The notes under the pieces were generated by a model. That model saw nothing but the letters and a program-made list of their open reading frames with translations. It ran no database searches and was not told the origin of the DNA. From Pseudophaeobacter sp965641885 (GTDB lineage Bacteria; Pseudomonadota; Alphaproteobacteria; Rhodobacterales; Rhodobacteraceae), in NCBI GenBank assembly GCA_965641885.1, contig OZ282574.1:2790001-2854000 (forward strand): DNA of 64,000 nucleotides, given 5' to 3'. Numbering within the stretch: the stretch's first letter is position 1; each line of letters opens with the position of its first letter. The position numbers were made by a program, and so were the translations under genes. This document shows positions 23,706 to 33,317 of the stretch, piece by piece.

Positions 23706-24464
23706 ATGCGAAAAAACGACATATCTCTGGTGGATATTCCCCTGGCTTTGGTGCTGCTGACCCGATTGCCGCTGCCGAAACTGACCAGCAGCAGCTTTCA
23801 GCGCCAATCGCAGGCGGTCTGGGCCTTCCCGCTGGCTGGCCTGGCGGTGAGCCTGCCTGCTGCTCTGGTGGCGAGCGCGGCACTTGCTCTTGGCCTATCC
23901 ACACCGCTGGCGGCAGGGCTGTTTTTGCTGGTTCAGGTTCTTTTGACCGGTGCTATGCACGAGGACGGGCTGGCAGATTGTGCCGATGGGTTTTGGGGTG
24001 GGTTTGAGCCCAAACGCCGGTTGGAGATCATGAAAGACAGCCAGATCGGCAGCTACGGCGTGTTGGCTTTGATTTTGGGGATTGGCCTGCGCTGGGAGGG
24101 CATAACGCTTTTGATGGAACAGGGACATGTCTGGAGTCTGCTGGCCCTGGCGCTGCTCAGCCGTGCGATGATGCCGGTGCTGATGCATTGGCTTCCCAAT
24201 GCCCGCCAATCGGGTCTTTCGCAAAGCGTCGGCCGCCCGTCCCGGCGGGCGGTGGGCCTTGGCCTGGGCCTCGCCGTCGCACTGTCCCTGCCCTTGCTGG
24301 GCGCTGGCAGCTTTGCTGTTGTGGCGATGCTTTGCCTTATGACCCTTGGGTTTGGACATCTGGCCCGATCCAAGATCGGCGGGCAGACTGGCGATGTCTT
24401 GGGCGCGTGTCAGCAGCTCTGTGAAATCACCGGATTGCTCACCCTGGTGTGTGTTTTGAGCTAA
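23706..24464 (+). CDS. cobS: Adenosylcobinamide-GDP ribazoletransferase
   Basis: A 252-residue membrane protein that joins alpha-ribazole (phosphate) to adenosylcobinamide-GDP, the last joining step of cobalamin synthesis. The catalytic Asp/Glu-rich loop is present as AMHEDGLADCADGFWGGFEPKRRLEIMKDSQIG (residues about 80-112), where HEDGLADxxDG is the family signature. Several hydrophobic helices surround it. The start ATG follows a GC-rich spacer shared with cobT. A terminator follows directly. Confidence 0.93.
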   Translation: MRKNDISLVDIPLALVLLTRLPLPKLTSSSFQRQSQAVWAFPLAGLAVSLPAALVASAALALGLSTPLAAGLFLLVQVLLTGAMHEDGLADCADGFWGGFEPKRRLEIMKDSQIGSYGVLALILGIGLRWEGITLLMEQGHVWSLLALALLSRAMMPVLMHWLPNARQSGLSQSVGRPSRRAVGLGLGLAVALSLPLLGAGSFAVVAMLCLMTLGFGHLARSKIGGQTGDVLGACQQLCEITGLLTLVCVLS

Positions 24465-24474
24465 GCGACAGCAA

Positions 24475-24505
24475 AAAAGCCCGCGGCCAATGGCGACGGG
24501 CTTTT
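24475..24505. terminator. Terminator between cobS and carD
   Basis: AAAAGCCCG (24475-24483) pairs with CGGGCTTTT (24497-24505). Both flanks have runs suited to bidirectional termination of the convergent genes. Confidence 0.8.
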
Positions 24506-24553
24506 GAATTTAGCAATCTAGCCCTCGCGGGCTGCAAAAAACGGGACCGCGGA

Positions 24554-25066
24554 TCAGGCGGCGACCCGTGAGGTGAGGACATCTCCGACCTGCTTGGCCG
24601 CAAGGATTTCATCGCCGCCGGCAACAGCGGCCACTTCGCGCGTCAGACGCTCCAAAGCCGCCTCATAGAGCTGACGCTCAGAATAGCTCTGCTCCCGCTG
24701 GTCGTCAGTACGGTGCAGGTCGCGCACCACCTCAGCAATCGCGATCAGATCGCCAGAGTTGATCTTTTGCTCATATTCCTGCGCCCGGCGAGACCACATG
24801 GCGCGTTTGACCTTAGCCTTGCCTTTGAGCGTCTTCATCGCCTGATTGATCACATCAGGCGAGCTGAGCGAGCGCATGCCGACTTCGATGGCCTTGTTGG
24901 TTGGCACCCTGAGGGTCATCTTGTCCTTTTCAAAGGTGATCACGAAAAGCTCCAGCGCAAAGCCGGCCACTTCCTGCTCCTCAACTGAAATGATCTGTCC
25001 CACACCATGGGCAGGATAAACCACAAATTCGTCAGGGCGGAATGCGAGCTTCTTCGATTTTGTCAT
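24554..25066 (-). CDS. CarD family transcriptional regulator
   Basis: A 170-residue CarD/CdnL-type protein that binds the RNA polymerase beta subunit and stabilises open promoter complexes. The N-terminal RNA polymerase-interaction domain (DEFVVYPAHGVGQIISVEEQEV) and the helical DNA-binding C-terminal domain with AMWSRRAQEYEQKINSGDLI are both present. The start at 25066 has a GGAAAG ribosome binding site; the longer frame is not favoured. Alphaproteobacterial CarD is broadly active at rRNA-type promoters. The gene converges with cobS and stands 340 bases after the ferredoxin gene. Confidence 0.9.
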   Translation of the reverse strand: MTKSKKLAFRPDEFVVYPAHGVGQIISVEEQEVAGFALELFVITFEKDKMTLRVPTNKAIEVGMRSLSSPDVINQAMKTLKGKAKVKRAMWSRRAQEYEQKINSGDLIAIAEVVRDLHRTDDQREQSYSERQLYEAALERLTREVAAVAGGDEILAAKQVGDVLTSRVAA

Positions 25067-25402
25067 ACAGATCTTTCCTTGCACTTGAGGTCGGAGCAGC
25101 CCGGCAGGCTGCGCATCCGACACAACAACGGCAACGCTATCGCTCCGGATCTGCAAAAGCAGGTCAAGAGGTCAATCGTCGCCGTGGGTCAATCCCCCAG
25201 GACACGCCCTACAGTGAATGCACGGCGCGACAAGGGTTCTATTTTTTCACACATCTTGAGAAAGTATATCACAAAAACAGCCCCCCCGAAAGGCAGGGAA
25301 ACTGGTGTTGTGGCAAATTTCCACAAGAAACAGCGCAATCAGGGGTTAACTCAGCGCAAAAACAACGCCAAATTTCTCCAGTTCAGATGTGACGGTCTTG
25401 TC
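25067..25402. other. Spacer between ferredoxin gene and carD
   Basis: About 335 bases without a supported gene. It must contain the carD promoter. A small C run (AGCCCCCCCG) lies near 25280, and no clear terminator hairpin was seen for the ferredoxin transcript. Confidence 0.4.
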
Positions 25403-25741
25403 TTAACCGCCTTCGCCAGGGGCTTCGGAGAAGTATTTCTCCAGCTTACCCTCTTCACCATCGCGTTCTTCAGCTTCTGGCATCGGATCCTTTTTGGAAA
25501 TGATAACGGGCCACATTTCGGAATATTTCCGATTGAACTCAACCCATTTATCCATATCCGGCTCGGTGTCCGGGCGGATCGCATCTGCCGGGCACTCGGG
25601 TTCGCACACGCCACAATCGATGCATTCATCCGGGTGAATCACCAGAGTGTTTTCACCTTCATAGAAACAATCGACCGGGCACACCTCGACACAATCGGTG
25701 TATTTGCAGGCGATGCAGTTATCCGTAACGACATAGGTCAT
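25403..25741 (-). CDS. fdxA: 7Fe-8S ferredoxin
   Basis: A 112-residue FdxA-type ferredoxin carrying one 3Fe-4S and one 4Fe-4S cluster. Cysteine motifs are CIACKYTDCVEVCPVDC at the N-terminus and CIDCGVCEPECPADAI in the second binding loop. The C-terminal extension after residue 60 is typical of the long FdxA type and ends in a Glu/Gly-rich tail. It acts as a cytoplasmic electron carrier. It is followed by an Hsp15-like gene and the helicase in the same direction. Confidence 0.93.
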   Translation of the reverse strand: MTYVVTDNCIACKYTDCVEVCPVDCFYEGENTLVIHPDECIDCGVCEPECPADAIRPDTEPDMDKWVEFNRKYSEMWPVIISKKDPMPEAEERDGEEGKLEKYFSEAPGEGG

Positions 25742-25805
25742 GTGGGCTCGGTCCCATTTGCTGTTTGGCCACTAGCTAATCCAGAGTCGCGCGACCTTCA
25801 AGACA

Positions 25806-26180
25806 TCACGTTGGGGCCCTGTCCCGAGAAAGATCAAGCGCTCTGCGTGTCTTCTTATCCGGGCGCCCTTTTCCCTCAAAGCCGGGATTTGCAGGTACGA
25901 TGTCCTGCTTCGGCGTCTTATCTAGGTATAGGGCCTGGGCTTCGGGGGCCGGGCCGCGCCGCTCGCCAATCGCGACAACCTCAACCACGCGGGTCTGTCT
26001 GCCTTGCGGAAAACTCAGAACATCACTCTGGGTGACGCTCTGAGCTGTTTTTGTGATCTTAGTGCCATTGAGGCGCAGATGTCCGGCTTTGATCTGTTTC
26101 GTGGCAAGGCTGCGGGTTTTGAAAAACCGCGCATGCCAGAGCCACTTGTCGATCCGGATCTTCTCTGCCGGTGCCTCCAT
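25806..26180 (-). CDS. hslR: S4-domain RNA-binding protein (Hsp15-like)
   Basis: A 124-residue protein whose first 60 residues form an S4 domain (IRIDKWLWHARFFKTRSLAT, then IKAGHLRLNGTKITKTAQSV). Hsp15 binds stalled 50S subunits with peptidyl-tRNA after heat shock. The Arg/Lys-rich C-terminus (GFEGKGRPDKKTRRALDL) is common in this family. It starts 6 bases after the stop codon of the helicase gene upstream, so the two are likely one transcript. Naming relies on size and domain only. Confidence 0.8.
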   Translation of the reverse strand: MEAPAEKIRIDKWLWHARFFKTRSLATKQIKAGHLRLNGTKITKTAQSVTQSDVLSFPQGRQTRVVEVVAIGERRGPAPEAQALYLDKTPKQDIVPANPGFEGKGRPDKKTRRALDLSRDRAPT

Positions 26181-26186
26181 CCGGGA

Positions 26187-29100
26187 TCAGTTCCCCTGCT
26201 TCAGCCCCATCAGAGCTGCGGCAAAGGGGTTGTCCGGATCGATTTGCTTCTCTTTTTTCGGTGGGCGCGCAGAATAGGTCTTGCTGCCTTGCTGCTGAGG
26301 GCGACCGCCCTTTTTGCCACCGGGCTTGCCAGCTGGACGACCGCCCGGCTTGCCACCGGGTTTGTCATTTGAGCGTCCCTGACCGCCAGCGCCACGGGGT
26401 TTGCCACCACCGCGTCGGTCCTGACCACCCTGGGTTTCCTGACCGGATGCAGCCCCTTCGGCGCGTGCGTCCTGTCCCTGATTACCGCCCTGGCTGCCTC
26501 CCTGGCCACGGCGCTGGCCGCGGTTGCCACCGCCCTGACGGGCGCGGCCACCCCAGGCGAAGGTGTAAAACACCTCCATCTCGGCAGCTTGCTCTGCGTC
26601 TTTGGCCTGATCGGCCTCAGGAGCTTTCTCCTCAGCAGCGGCTTGTTCAGAGGCTGGCTCTGCGGCAGCGTCAGCCGCGGCGGCCTCAGGTGCAGAAGAC
26701 GTTTCAGCCTCGGATGGCGCTTCGCTCGCAGCAGACGCAGCAGCATCAACAGGTGCTGCAGATACGGATGTGTCCTCCGCAGTCGCCTCAGACGCAGACT
26801 CAGGGGCTACCTCAGACGTGACATCAGCTGATGTCTCGGCTTTTGGCGCTTCAGGAGCCGCTTTGACCTTGGCCCGCTCGCCTTTTTCGGCGCGATAGCC
26901 AAGACCCTGCATCAGGTCGGAAAACTGCTCCAGCGTCATGCCAGTGATCGACAGCATATCTGCCTTGGCTTCAAAGCCACCACGGCTGTCTTCAGCCCGC
27001 AGCATATCTGCCAGACGCTCAAGCATGTCGATACGGATCATCCGATCGCCCGCTTCGCGGTAGCCGGACATGGTGTCATAGCCCTGCGGCGCATCCTTGG
27101 CAGCCGGAACGGTAACCAGACCGGGAGGCGGCGCTTCTGGGAATTCCTGCACGCCATTTGCCAGCGACCACAGCACCAGACGCAGACGCGTCGGAGCCGG
27201 TTTCAGCAGCAGCGGCATAAAGATTGTGAACTGGCCAAACCGGATACCGTGCTTGCGCAGCGCGCCACGTGCGTCCTGATCCAGATCTTTGACCTCTTGC
27301 ATGACCGATTGGCGCGGCAACAGGCCAAGCCCTTCAACCAGACGGAAGGCAAAGCCACGGGCAAGCCCGGTCAGCTCTTCGTCTTTTTGCAGATTGATCA
27401 GCGGTTCAAACAGCGCCTGCACCTTGCGCGAGATAAAGTGCTGCAGACGGCGCTCTACCTTTTGCGCCACATCTGCACCAGCAGTGTCGTCGACAAACAC
27501 CTCAACCTGTGGCGACAGCGGGTCAGGACCCGCGACCAGTTTACCCACGGCATTGTCGCCCCACATAAGGCCACCCTGCTCGGTGAAATCGATCTCGGTA
27601 TCGGGAGCATTGTAAAAACGGTCGGCGCGCAGATGGAATTGCGGCGCCAGCGCCTGTAGCGAGGCAGACATCAATGTCTTTGCCTCGGCGCCCTGTGCGC
27701 TTTTGTCCGGGGTAAACCGGAACCCGTCCAACCGTCCGACGAATTCGCCTTCGACGGTCACTTCACCCTTGTCATTCACTTCGGCCAAAAGGGCCTCCTT
27801 CTGTTTGAGCCGGCGCAAGAGCACGGATGTGCGCCGGTCCACAAATCGCTGAGTCAAGCGCTCGTGCAGCGCATCTGACAACCTGTCTTCTACAGCGCGC
27901 GTCACGCCACGCCAATGGCTTTCGTCACGCAGCCAATTTTTTCGTTGAGAAACATAAGTCCATGTGCGGATAAAGGCGAGTCTCTTGGAGAGGGTATCAA
28001 TATCGCCGTCGATGCGGTCGATCCGTTTCACCTGCCGTGCGAGCCAGTCGTCCGGCACCACGCCACCACCATGCAAATACTCGAATATGCCACCAATAAG
28101 AGAGGCATGCTCGCCGTGGGAGATGCCGCGAAAATCCGGAATACGGCACACATCCCACAACAGGCGCACAGATTGCACATTGGTGGTGCGCGATATTATG
28201 CCGCTATCGCGGGAGAGGTATTTCAAAGCCCCCAGATCATCCGCCTCGCGGGCCCGCACCAGCACCTCGTCCCTGGGGGTTGATTCGAGCGACCGTATCA
28301 GGGCGTCCACCGTGCCAAACTGCAGATCGGTTGAGCGCCAGTTGAGCTTTTTCAGCGGCTCAAACTGGTGGTCCATGATCGCCTCGGCCACCTCAGGCTG
28401 CAGCGGACGAGCATCGCCAGTGACGCCAAAGCTGCCGTGGCTCATGCCGCGCCCGGCACGGCCGGCGATCTGCGCCAGCTCACTCGGGTTCAAAGGACGC
28501 ATCCGCTGACCGTCAAACTTACTGGTGGCCGAGAACGCCACATGGTCGATATCCAGATTGAGGCCCATGCCAATGGCGTCGGTGGCCACCAGATAGTCAA
28601 CCTCGCCGTTCTGATACAGGGCAACCTGCGCGTTGCGGGTGCGGGGCGACAGCGCCCCCATGACCACGGCCGCGCCGCCCTTTTGCCGCTTTAACAGCTC
28701 GGCGATGGCATAGACGTTATCGACAGAAAAGCCGACGATGGCGGTACGCGGCGGCATCCGGCTGATCTTTTTTGAGCCACCATAGACCAGCTCCGACATG
28801 CGCTCACGGCGCAAAAAGTCCACGCCCGGCACCAGCGCCGCGATCGGCCCGCGCATGGTATCGGCCCCCAGAAACAACGTCTCATTGGTGCCGCGTGATT
28901 TCAACAGCCGCTCGGTAAAGACATGGCCCCGTTCTGGGTCGGCACAGAGCTGGATTTCATCAATGGCGAGAAAATCACAGCCCATGCCCGGCGGCATCGC
29001 CTCGACCGTGCAGATCCAGTATTTCGCCCGTGGCGGCACGATACGCTCTTCGCCGGTGACCAGCGCCACCACCGAAGGTCCGCGAATGGCAACGATCTTA

Positions 29101-29243
29101 TCATAGACCTCACGCGCCAAAAGCCGCAGCGGAAAGCCCATGATGCCGGTACGATGCCCCAGCATCCGCTCGATGGCGTAGTGTGTCTTGCCGGTATTGG
29201 TGGGCCCCAGAACGGCCACGACGCGAGATGTGCCTGCCATCAA
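26187..29243 (-). CDS. SUV3/MgpS-like DExH helicase with low-complexity C-terminus
   Basis: A 1018-residue superfamily 2 helicase. Residues 1-420 hold the motor: Walker A GPTNTGKT (residues 13-20), DEIQ box (near residue 95) and motif VI QIAGRAGRGM. These resemble mitochondrial SUV3 and the alphaproteobacterial MgpS-like proteins, which probably unwind RNA in degradation or ribosome work. The region to about 790 is a helical domain. From about 797 to 895 the protein is Ala/Glu/Ser-rich, and from about 899 to 1018 Gly/Arg/Gln-rich, a tail typical of RNA-binding proteins and possibly phase-forming. The last residues (DPDNPFAAALMGLKQ) may bind a partner. The gene precedes hslR closely. Confidence 0.85.
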   Translation of the reverse strand: MMAGTSRVVAVLGPTNTGKTHYAIERMLGHRTGIMGFPLRLLAREVYDKIVAIRGPSVVALVTGEERIVPPRAKYWICTVEAMPPGMGCDFLAIDEIQLCADPERGHVFTERLLKSRGTNETLFLGADTMRGPIAALVPGVDFLRRERMSELVYGGSKKISRMPPRTAIVGFSVDNVYAIAELLKRQKGGAAVVMGALSPRTRNAQVALYQNGEVDYLVATDAIGMGLNLDIDHVAFSATSKFDGQRMRPLNPSELAQIAGRAGRGMSHGSFGVTGDARPLQPEVAEAIMDHQFEPLKKLNWRSTDLQFGTVDALIRSLESTPRDEVLVRAREADDLGALKYLSRDSGIISRTTNVQSVRLLWDVCRIPDFRGISHGEHASLIGGIFEYLHGGGVVPDDWLARQVKRIDRIDGDIDTLSKRLAFIRTWTYVSQRKNWLRDESHWRGVTRAVEDRLSDALHERLTQRFVDRRTSVLLRRLKQKEALLAEVNDKGEVTVEGEFVGRLDGFRFTPDKSAQGAEAKTLMSASLQALAPQFHLRADRFYNAPDTEIDFTEQGGLMWGDNAVGKLVAGPDPLSPQVEVFVDDTAGADVAQKVERRLQHFISRKVQALFEPLINLQKDEELTGLARGFAFRLVEGLGLLPRQSVMQEVKDLDQDARGALRKHGIRFGQFTIFMPLLLKPAPTRLRLVLWSLANGVQEFPEAPPPGLVTVPAAKDAPQGYDTMSGYREAGDRMIRIDMLERLADMLRAEDSRGGFEAKADMLSITGMTLEQFSDLMQGLGYRAEKGERAKVKAAPEAPKAETSADVTSEVAPESASEATAEDTSVSAAPVDAAASAASEAPSEAETSSAPEAAAADAAAEPASEQAAAEEKAPEADQAKDAEQAAEMEVFYTFAWGGRARQGGGNRGQRRGQGGSQGGNQGQDARAEGAASGQETQGGQDRRGGGKPRGAGGQGRSNDKPGGKPGGRPAGKPGGKKGGRPQQQGSKTYSARPPKKEKQIDPDNPFAAALMGLKQGN

Positions 29244-29273
29244 CTCTAGCCTCCGCGCACGCCAGATCGGCGG

Positions 29274-29843
29274 CTATAGATCCTTGCCTGCAGCCAGCGG
29301 CCGCAGTCTTTCCAGCGCGTTGAGTACTTCCTCATGATGCGGATGTATAGCCTTGGCCCGCAAATAGGCCTCATAGGCGTGTTCAGGTTTGCGGAACTGC
29401 TCAAACACCGTGCCCAGCGCATAAATCGCATTGTAGTCATTTGGGTTCAGCGCCAAAGCGCGCTCCAGATCGGCCACCGAGGGCCCATATAGTCCAGCCG
29501 CATGATAGGCGCGGGCCCGCTCGAACCAGCCGCGCGCAAAATCGGGCGCATGATCGGTAAGTGCTGTCAGATGGTCGATGGCCGCGGCAAGATCATGCGC
29601 CTCAAACGCCTTGCCCGCGCGCTTTAGCAACAGGTCCATCGCTGGTGATCCACTCTTACGCCACAGCGCCTGCAACTCACGGTCGAGCGCGCGTGCTGTA
29701 GCGGCATCAGCGGAAATCAGCGCAGTCAGCAACGCGCTTTCCTCCGCTTTTTCGGACGCAGATGTTGCCAAAGGCATGGAAATCGTGACTGTGATCAGCG
29801 TTGCCGCCACGATAGCTTTGAGGTTCAGGTGATTTGCAATCAT
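29274..29843 (-). CDS. Periplasmic tetratricopeptide-repeat protein
   Basis: A 189-residue protein with an N-terminal signal-like segment (IVAATLITVTISMPLATSAS). The mature part has two to three TPR units (DLAAAIDHLTALTDHAPDFA, ARGWFERARAYHAAGLYGPS, VADLERALALNPNDYNAIYA). It probably serves as a periplasmic scaffold; the partner is not known. The start of the helicase gene is 30 bases downstream, so it may belong to the same transcript. Confidence 0.8.
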   Translation of the reverse strand: MIANHLNLKAIVAATLITVTISMPLATSASEKAEESALLTALISADAATARALDRELQALWRKSGSPAMDLLLKRAGKAFEAHDLAAAIDHLTALTDHAPDFARGWFERARAYHAAGLYGPSVADLERALALNPNDYNAIYALGTVFEQFRKPEHAYEAYLRAKAIHPHHEEVLNALERLRPLAAGKDL

Positions 29844-29956
29844 GATGGCCCAGTGTAACCCTGCGGCATGATATTTCTAGTGCTGGAAGCAGCTGCTTCA
29901 CGCAAAATTGCAGTTTTCGGTGCGACGTGCTGCACAAATGACCAAAGGATGTGACA

Positions 29957-30247
29957 ATGAGCGAAACGCTTGAACAGGCCGCAGCGGCCATGAATGAGAA
30001 ACTGGCGGGCAGTGACTTTAGTGCCTCGGCAAAATTCGAGATCGAAGGCATGGGAGCCATCTTTCTGGACAGCAACGGCGCGCGCGTCAGCGACGACGAG
30101 GCCGATGTCACCATGTCTGCCGATGCCGAGACCTTTCAGGGCATCCTGACCGGTGAGATGAACCCCACCAGCGCCTTTATGTCTGGCAAACTGACCATTG
30201 ATGGCGACATGGGCACCGCCATGCAGCTGGCCTCGGCGCTGGCCTGA
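29957..30247 (+). CDS. SCP2 sterol-binding domain protein
   Basis: A 96-residue protein consisting of one SCP2 lipid-binding fold (EQAAAAMNEKLAGSDFSASA, then GARVSDDEADVTMSADAETF, and AFMSGKLTIDGDMGTAMQLA). Such small proteins bind fatty acyl chains or lipids. The ATG at 29957 has an AAAGGA site 7 bases before it. The stop TGA overlaps the ATG of the following hydrolase gene, so both are cotranslated. Confidence 0.85.
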   Translation: MSETLEQAAAAMNEKLAGSDFSASAKFEIEGMGAIFLDSNGARVSDDEADVTMSADAETFQGILTGEMNPTSAFMSGKLTIDGDMGTAMQLASALA

Positions 30248-31212
30248 TGGATAAAAGCCTGATGGACCTGACCCCCGCGCCCTATTTTGCCGAAATTGCA
30301 GAAGGACCCGAAACGGGACAGGCCCATTGGGCAACCACCGATGACGGGCTGCGTATCCGGGTTGGCCACTGGCAGCCCGCCGCAGGTGAGACGGCAAAAG
30401 GCACCGTTCTGATCTTTCCCGGCCGCACTGAATATATTGAGAAATACGGCCCCGCGGCCACGGATCTCACCCAGCGCGGCTATGCCGCCCTTGCGGTGGA
30501 CTGGCGTGGACAGGGGCTGGGTGATCGCATGTTGCCGGACCGCCGCCTTGGCCATGTCGAAGACTTTGGCGATTTCCAGCACGATGTTGCGGCCGTGGTC
30601 AAACTGGCAAAACAGCTCAAACTGCCAGAGCCCTGGTTCCTGTTGTGCCACTCCATGGGCGGAGCCATCGGCCTGCGCGCGCTGATCAACGGGCTTCCGG
30701 TCAAGGCCTGCGCCTTTTCCGCGCCGATGTGGGGTATTCTTATTCCCAGCAGCCTGAAACCCCTGGCCCGCATCCTGGGCGGGCTGGCGCCAGCCCTTGG
30801 GCTGGGTGCCAAGCGGGTACCAACCACAACACCGGGACACTATGTGGAAACAGCCCCCTTTAAGGGCAACACCCTGACCAATGATCCGGCAATGTATCAG
30901 CTGATGATCGACCAGCTCGCAGCGCAGAGCGATCTGATTCTGGGCGGGCCTACGATCAACTGGTTGAGCCAGGGCCTGAAGGAATGTGAGGCGCTGGCCC
31001 AGATTGCCTCACCGGCCCTGCCCTGCCTGACCTTTCTTGGCACGCAGGAACAGATCGTCAACAGCGAGGCGGTGCACGACCGCATGGCGCGCTGGCCAGG
31101 TGGCGAGCTGGAAATGATTGATCCCGCACAGCACGAAGTCGTGATGGAAAGCCGTGAGATCCGCCAAAAGGTCTTTGACGAAATAACCCGGCTTTTTGAC
31201 CAATATCGCTAG
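30247..31212 (+). CDS. Alpha/beta hydrolase, lysophospholipase-like
   Basis: A 321-residue cytoplasmic hydrolase of the lysophospholipase (monoglyceride lipase-like) group. The nucleophile elbow is LLCHSMGGAIGL (Ser near residue 138), where Cys-His-Ser replaces the usual Gly-His-Ser. The acid lies in LGTQEQIVNSEAVHD, and the His in PAQHEVVMES. Cofactor-free ester hydrolysis is expected; natural substrates are probably lysophospholipids or monoglycerides, in line with the lipid-binding SCP2 partner gene that overlaps its start. Confidence 0.82.
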   Translation: MDKSLMDLTPAPYFAEIAEGPETGQAHWATTDDGLRIRVGHWQPAAGETAKGTVLIFPGRTEYIEKYGPAATDLTQRGYAALAVDWRGQGLGDRMLPDRRLGHVEDFGDFQHDVAAVVKLAKQLKLPEPWFLLCHSMGGAIGLRALINGLPVKACAFSAPMWGILIPSSLKPLARILGGLAPALGLGAKRVPTTTPGHYVETAPFKGNTLTNDPAMYQLMIDQLAAQSDLILGGPTINWLSQGLKECEALAQIASPALPCLTFLGTQEQIVNSEAVHDRMARWPGGELEMIDPAQHEVVMESREIRQKVFDEITRLFDQYR

Positions 31213-31469
31213 CTGTGCTCCGCGCGGATAAGATCCCGGATGAAAACCTGTAAAGGCTTTCATCCCTTGGCAAACTTTGACTTATACATCTGGCTGTGAA
31301 CCTTCTGCCCGTTTTGGTAGAGACCCGTTTTTCTGGTTACATGCCACCGCTTTGGGCCTTTCACAGGCCTTGCACTGGCCTCGCCCTGGCCTTGGCTTGT
31401 GATCTTGCCATACGCGCCTTAGATATTGTGCAAAGCCAAAACACCAAACATGCCCGCCAAGGAGGCCCC

Positions 31470-33317
31470 ATGTTGAATCTGCCCTTCCCTGCCCTGACCA
31501 CCCCCTCCAAGACCCTGCTCCGGGATGCCAATGCACCCTCCGGCACCAAGGGGCTTGGAGACCTGCCCGAATGGGATCTGAGCGATCTCTACAGCTCGCA
31601 AGAGGCCCCCGAGCTCAGCCGTGACCTCGACTGGCTGGAGGGCGAATGCAGCGCCTTTGCAGCTGACTACGAGGGCAAGCTGGCCGCTCTGGATGGCGCA
31701 GGTCTTTTGAACTGCGTACTGCGCAATGAAAAGATCAACAGCATTGCCGGACGCATCATGTCCTTTGCAGGCCTGCGCTACTACCAGCTCACCACCGATG
31801 CCGAGCGCGCCAAATTCATGTCTGACATGCAGGAGAAGATCACAGTCTTCACCACGCCGCTGGTGTTTTTCACGCTTGAGATCAACCGCATCGAAGACGG
31901 ACAGCTAGAGGCTCTGTTTGCCGGCAATGCAGATCTTGCCCGGTACAAGCCGGTGTTTGACCGTATCCGCGCCATGAAACCCTATCAGCTCTCGGACGAG
32001 CTGGAGAAATTCCTGCATGATCTGGGTGTTGTTGGCGACGCCTGGGAGCGTTTGTTCGACGAGACCATTGCCGGCCTCACGTTTACTCTGGACGGTGAAG
32101 AGCTCAATATCGAGGGCACACTCAATCTGCTGACAGACCCGGATCGCAGCAAACGCGAGGCGGCCTCACGTGAATTGGCGCGGGTGTTTCAGGACAATAT
32201 CAAAACCTTTGCCCGGGTGCACAACACACAGGCCAAAGAAAAAGAGATCGTTGATCGCTGGCGTGGCATGCCAACGCCCCAAACCGGTCGCCACCTGTCC
32301 AACCATGTGGAGCCAGAAGTGGTCGAGGCTCTGCGTGAAGCCGTGGTTGCCGCCTACCCCAAGCTGAGCCACCGCTATTATGAGCTAAAGCGCAAATGGC
32401 TGGGGCTGGACCGTATGCAGGTCTGGGACCGCAACGCGCCGCTGCCGATGGAAGACACCCGCGTCGTGGATTGGGAGACCGCTGAGAAGACCGTGATGGA
32501 GGCCTATGAGGCGTTTGATCCGCGCATGGGCGAGATCGCAGCACCCTTCTTTTCCAAAGGCTGGATTGATGCCGGCGTCAAACCCGGTAAGGCTCCGGGC
32601 GCTTTTGCCCATCCCACCGTGACGGATGTACATCCCTATGTGATGCTGAACTACCTGGGCAAGCCCCGCGATGTGATGACCCTGGCGCATGAGCTGGGCC
32701 ACGGGGTGCATCAGGTGCTGGCCGCCGGACAGGGCGAGATGCTGTCATCCACGCCGCTGACCCTGGCCGAGACCGCAAGCGTGTTTGGCGAAATGCTCAC
32801 CTTCCGCAAGATGCTCGACGGGGCCGAGACACAGGCAGAACGCAAGATCCTGCTGGCCGGTAAGGTCGAGGATATGATCAACACCGTGGTACGCCAAATT
32901 GCGTTCTACGATTTTGAATGCAAACTGCATGCCGCCCGCGCCGAGGGCGAGCTGACGCCGGATGATATCAATGTGCTCTGGATGTCGGTACAGGCCGAAT
33001 CGCTGGGCGAAGCCTTTGACTTTATGGATGGCTACGAGACCTTCTGGGCCTATATCCCGCATTTTGTGCACTCGCCCTTTTACGTCTACGCCTACGCCTT
33101 TGGTGACGGGTTGGTGAACGCGCTCTATTCGGTCTACGCCGAGGGCGGCGAGGGCTTTGAGGAAAAATACTTCGACATGCTCAAGGCAGGTGGGTCCAAA
33201 CACCACAAAGAGCTTCTTGCCCCCTTTGGTCTCGATGCGTCCGACCCCAAGTTCTGGGATAAGGGCCTCAGCATGATCTCAAGCATGATTGACGAGCTGG
33301 AAGCCATGGAGGACTGA
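31470..33317 (+). CDS. pepF: M3 family oligoendopeptidase F
   Basis: A 615-residue zinc peptidase. The HExxH box is in MTLAHELGHGVHQVLA (about residues 409-424), and the third ligand Glu is in TLAETASVFGEMLTF. The N-terminal helical domain (WDLSDLYSSQEAPELSRDLD) matches the PepF group. It cleaves short peptides in the cytoplasm. The start at 31470 follows AAGGAGG; the upstream 58 codons of the frame are not favoured. The stop overlaps the start of a GNAT gene. Confidence 0.92.
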   Translation: MLNLPFPALTTPSKTLLRDANAPSGTKGLGDLPEWDLSDLYSSQEAPELSRDLDWLEGECSAFAADYEGKLAALDGAGLLNCVLRNEKINSIAGRIMSFAGLRYYQLTTDAERAKFMSDMQEKITVFTTPLVFFTLEINRIEDGQLEALFAGNADLARYKPVFDRIRAMKPYQLSDELEKFLHDLGVVGDAWERLFDETIAGLTFTLDGEELNIEGTLNLLTDPDRSKREAASRELARVFQDNIKTFARVHNTQAKEKEIVDRWRGMPTPQTGRHLSNHVEPEVVEALREAVVAAYPKLSHRYYELKRKWLGLDRMQVWDRNAPLPMEDTRVVDWETAEKTVMEAYEAFDPRMGEIAAPFFSKGWIDAGVKPGKAPGAFAHPTVTDVHPYVMLNYLGKPRDVMTLAHELGHGVHQVLAAGQGEMLSSTPLTLAETASVFGEMLTFRKMLDGAETQAERKILLAGKVEDMINTVVRQIAFYDFECKLHAARAEGELTPDDINVLWMSVQAESLGEAFDFMDGYETFWAYIPHFVHSPFYVYAYAFGDGLVNALYSVYAEGGEGFEEKYFDMLKAGGSKHHKELLAPFGLDASDPKFWDKGLSMISSMIDELEAMED

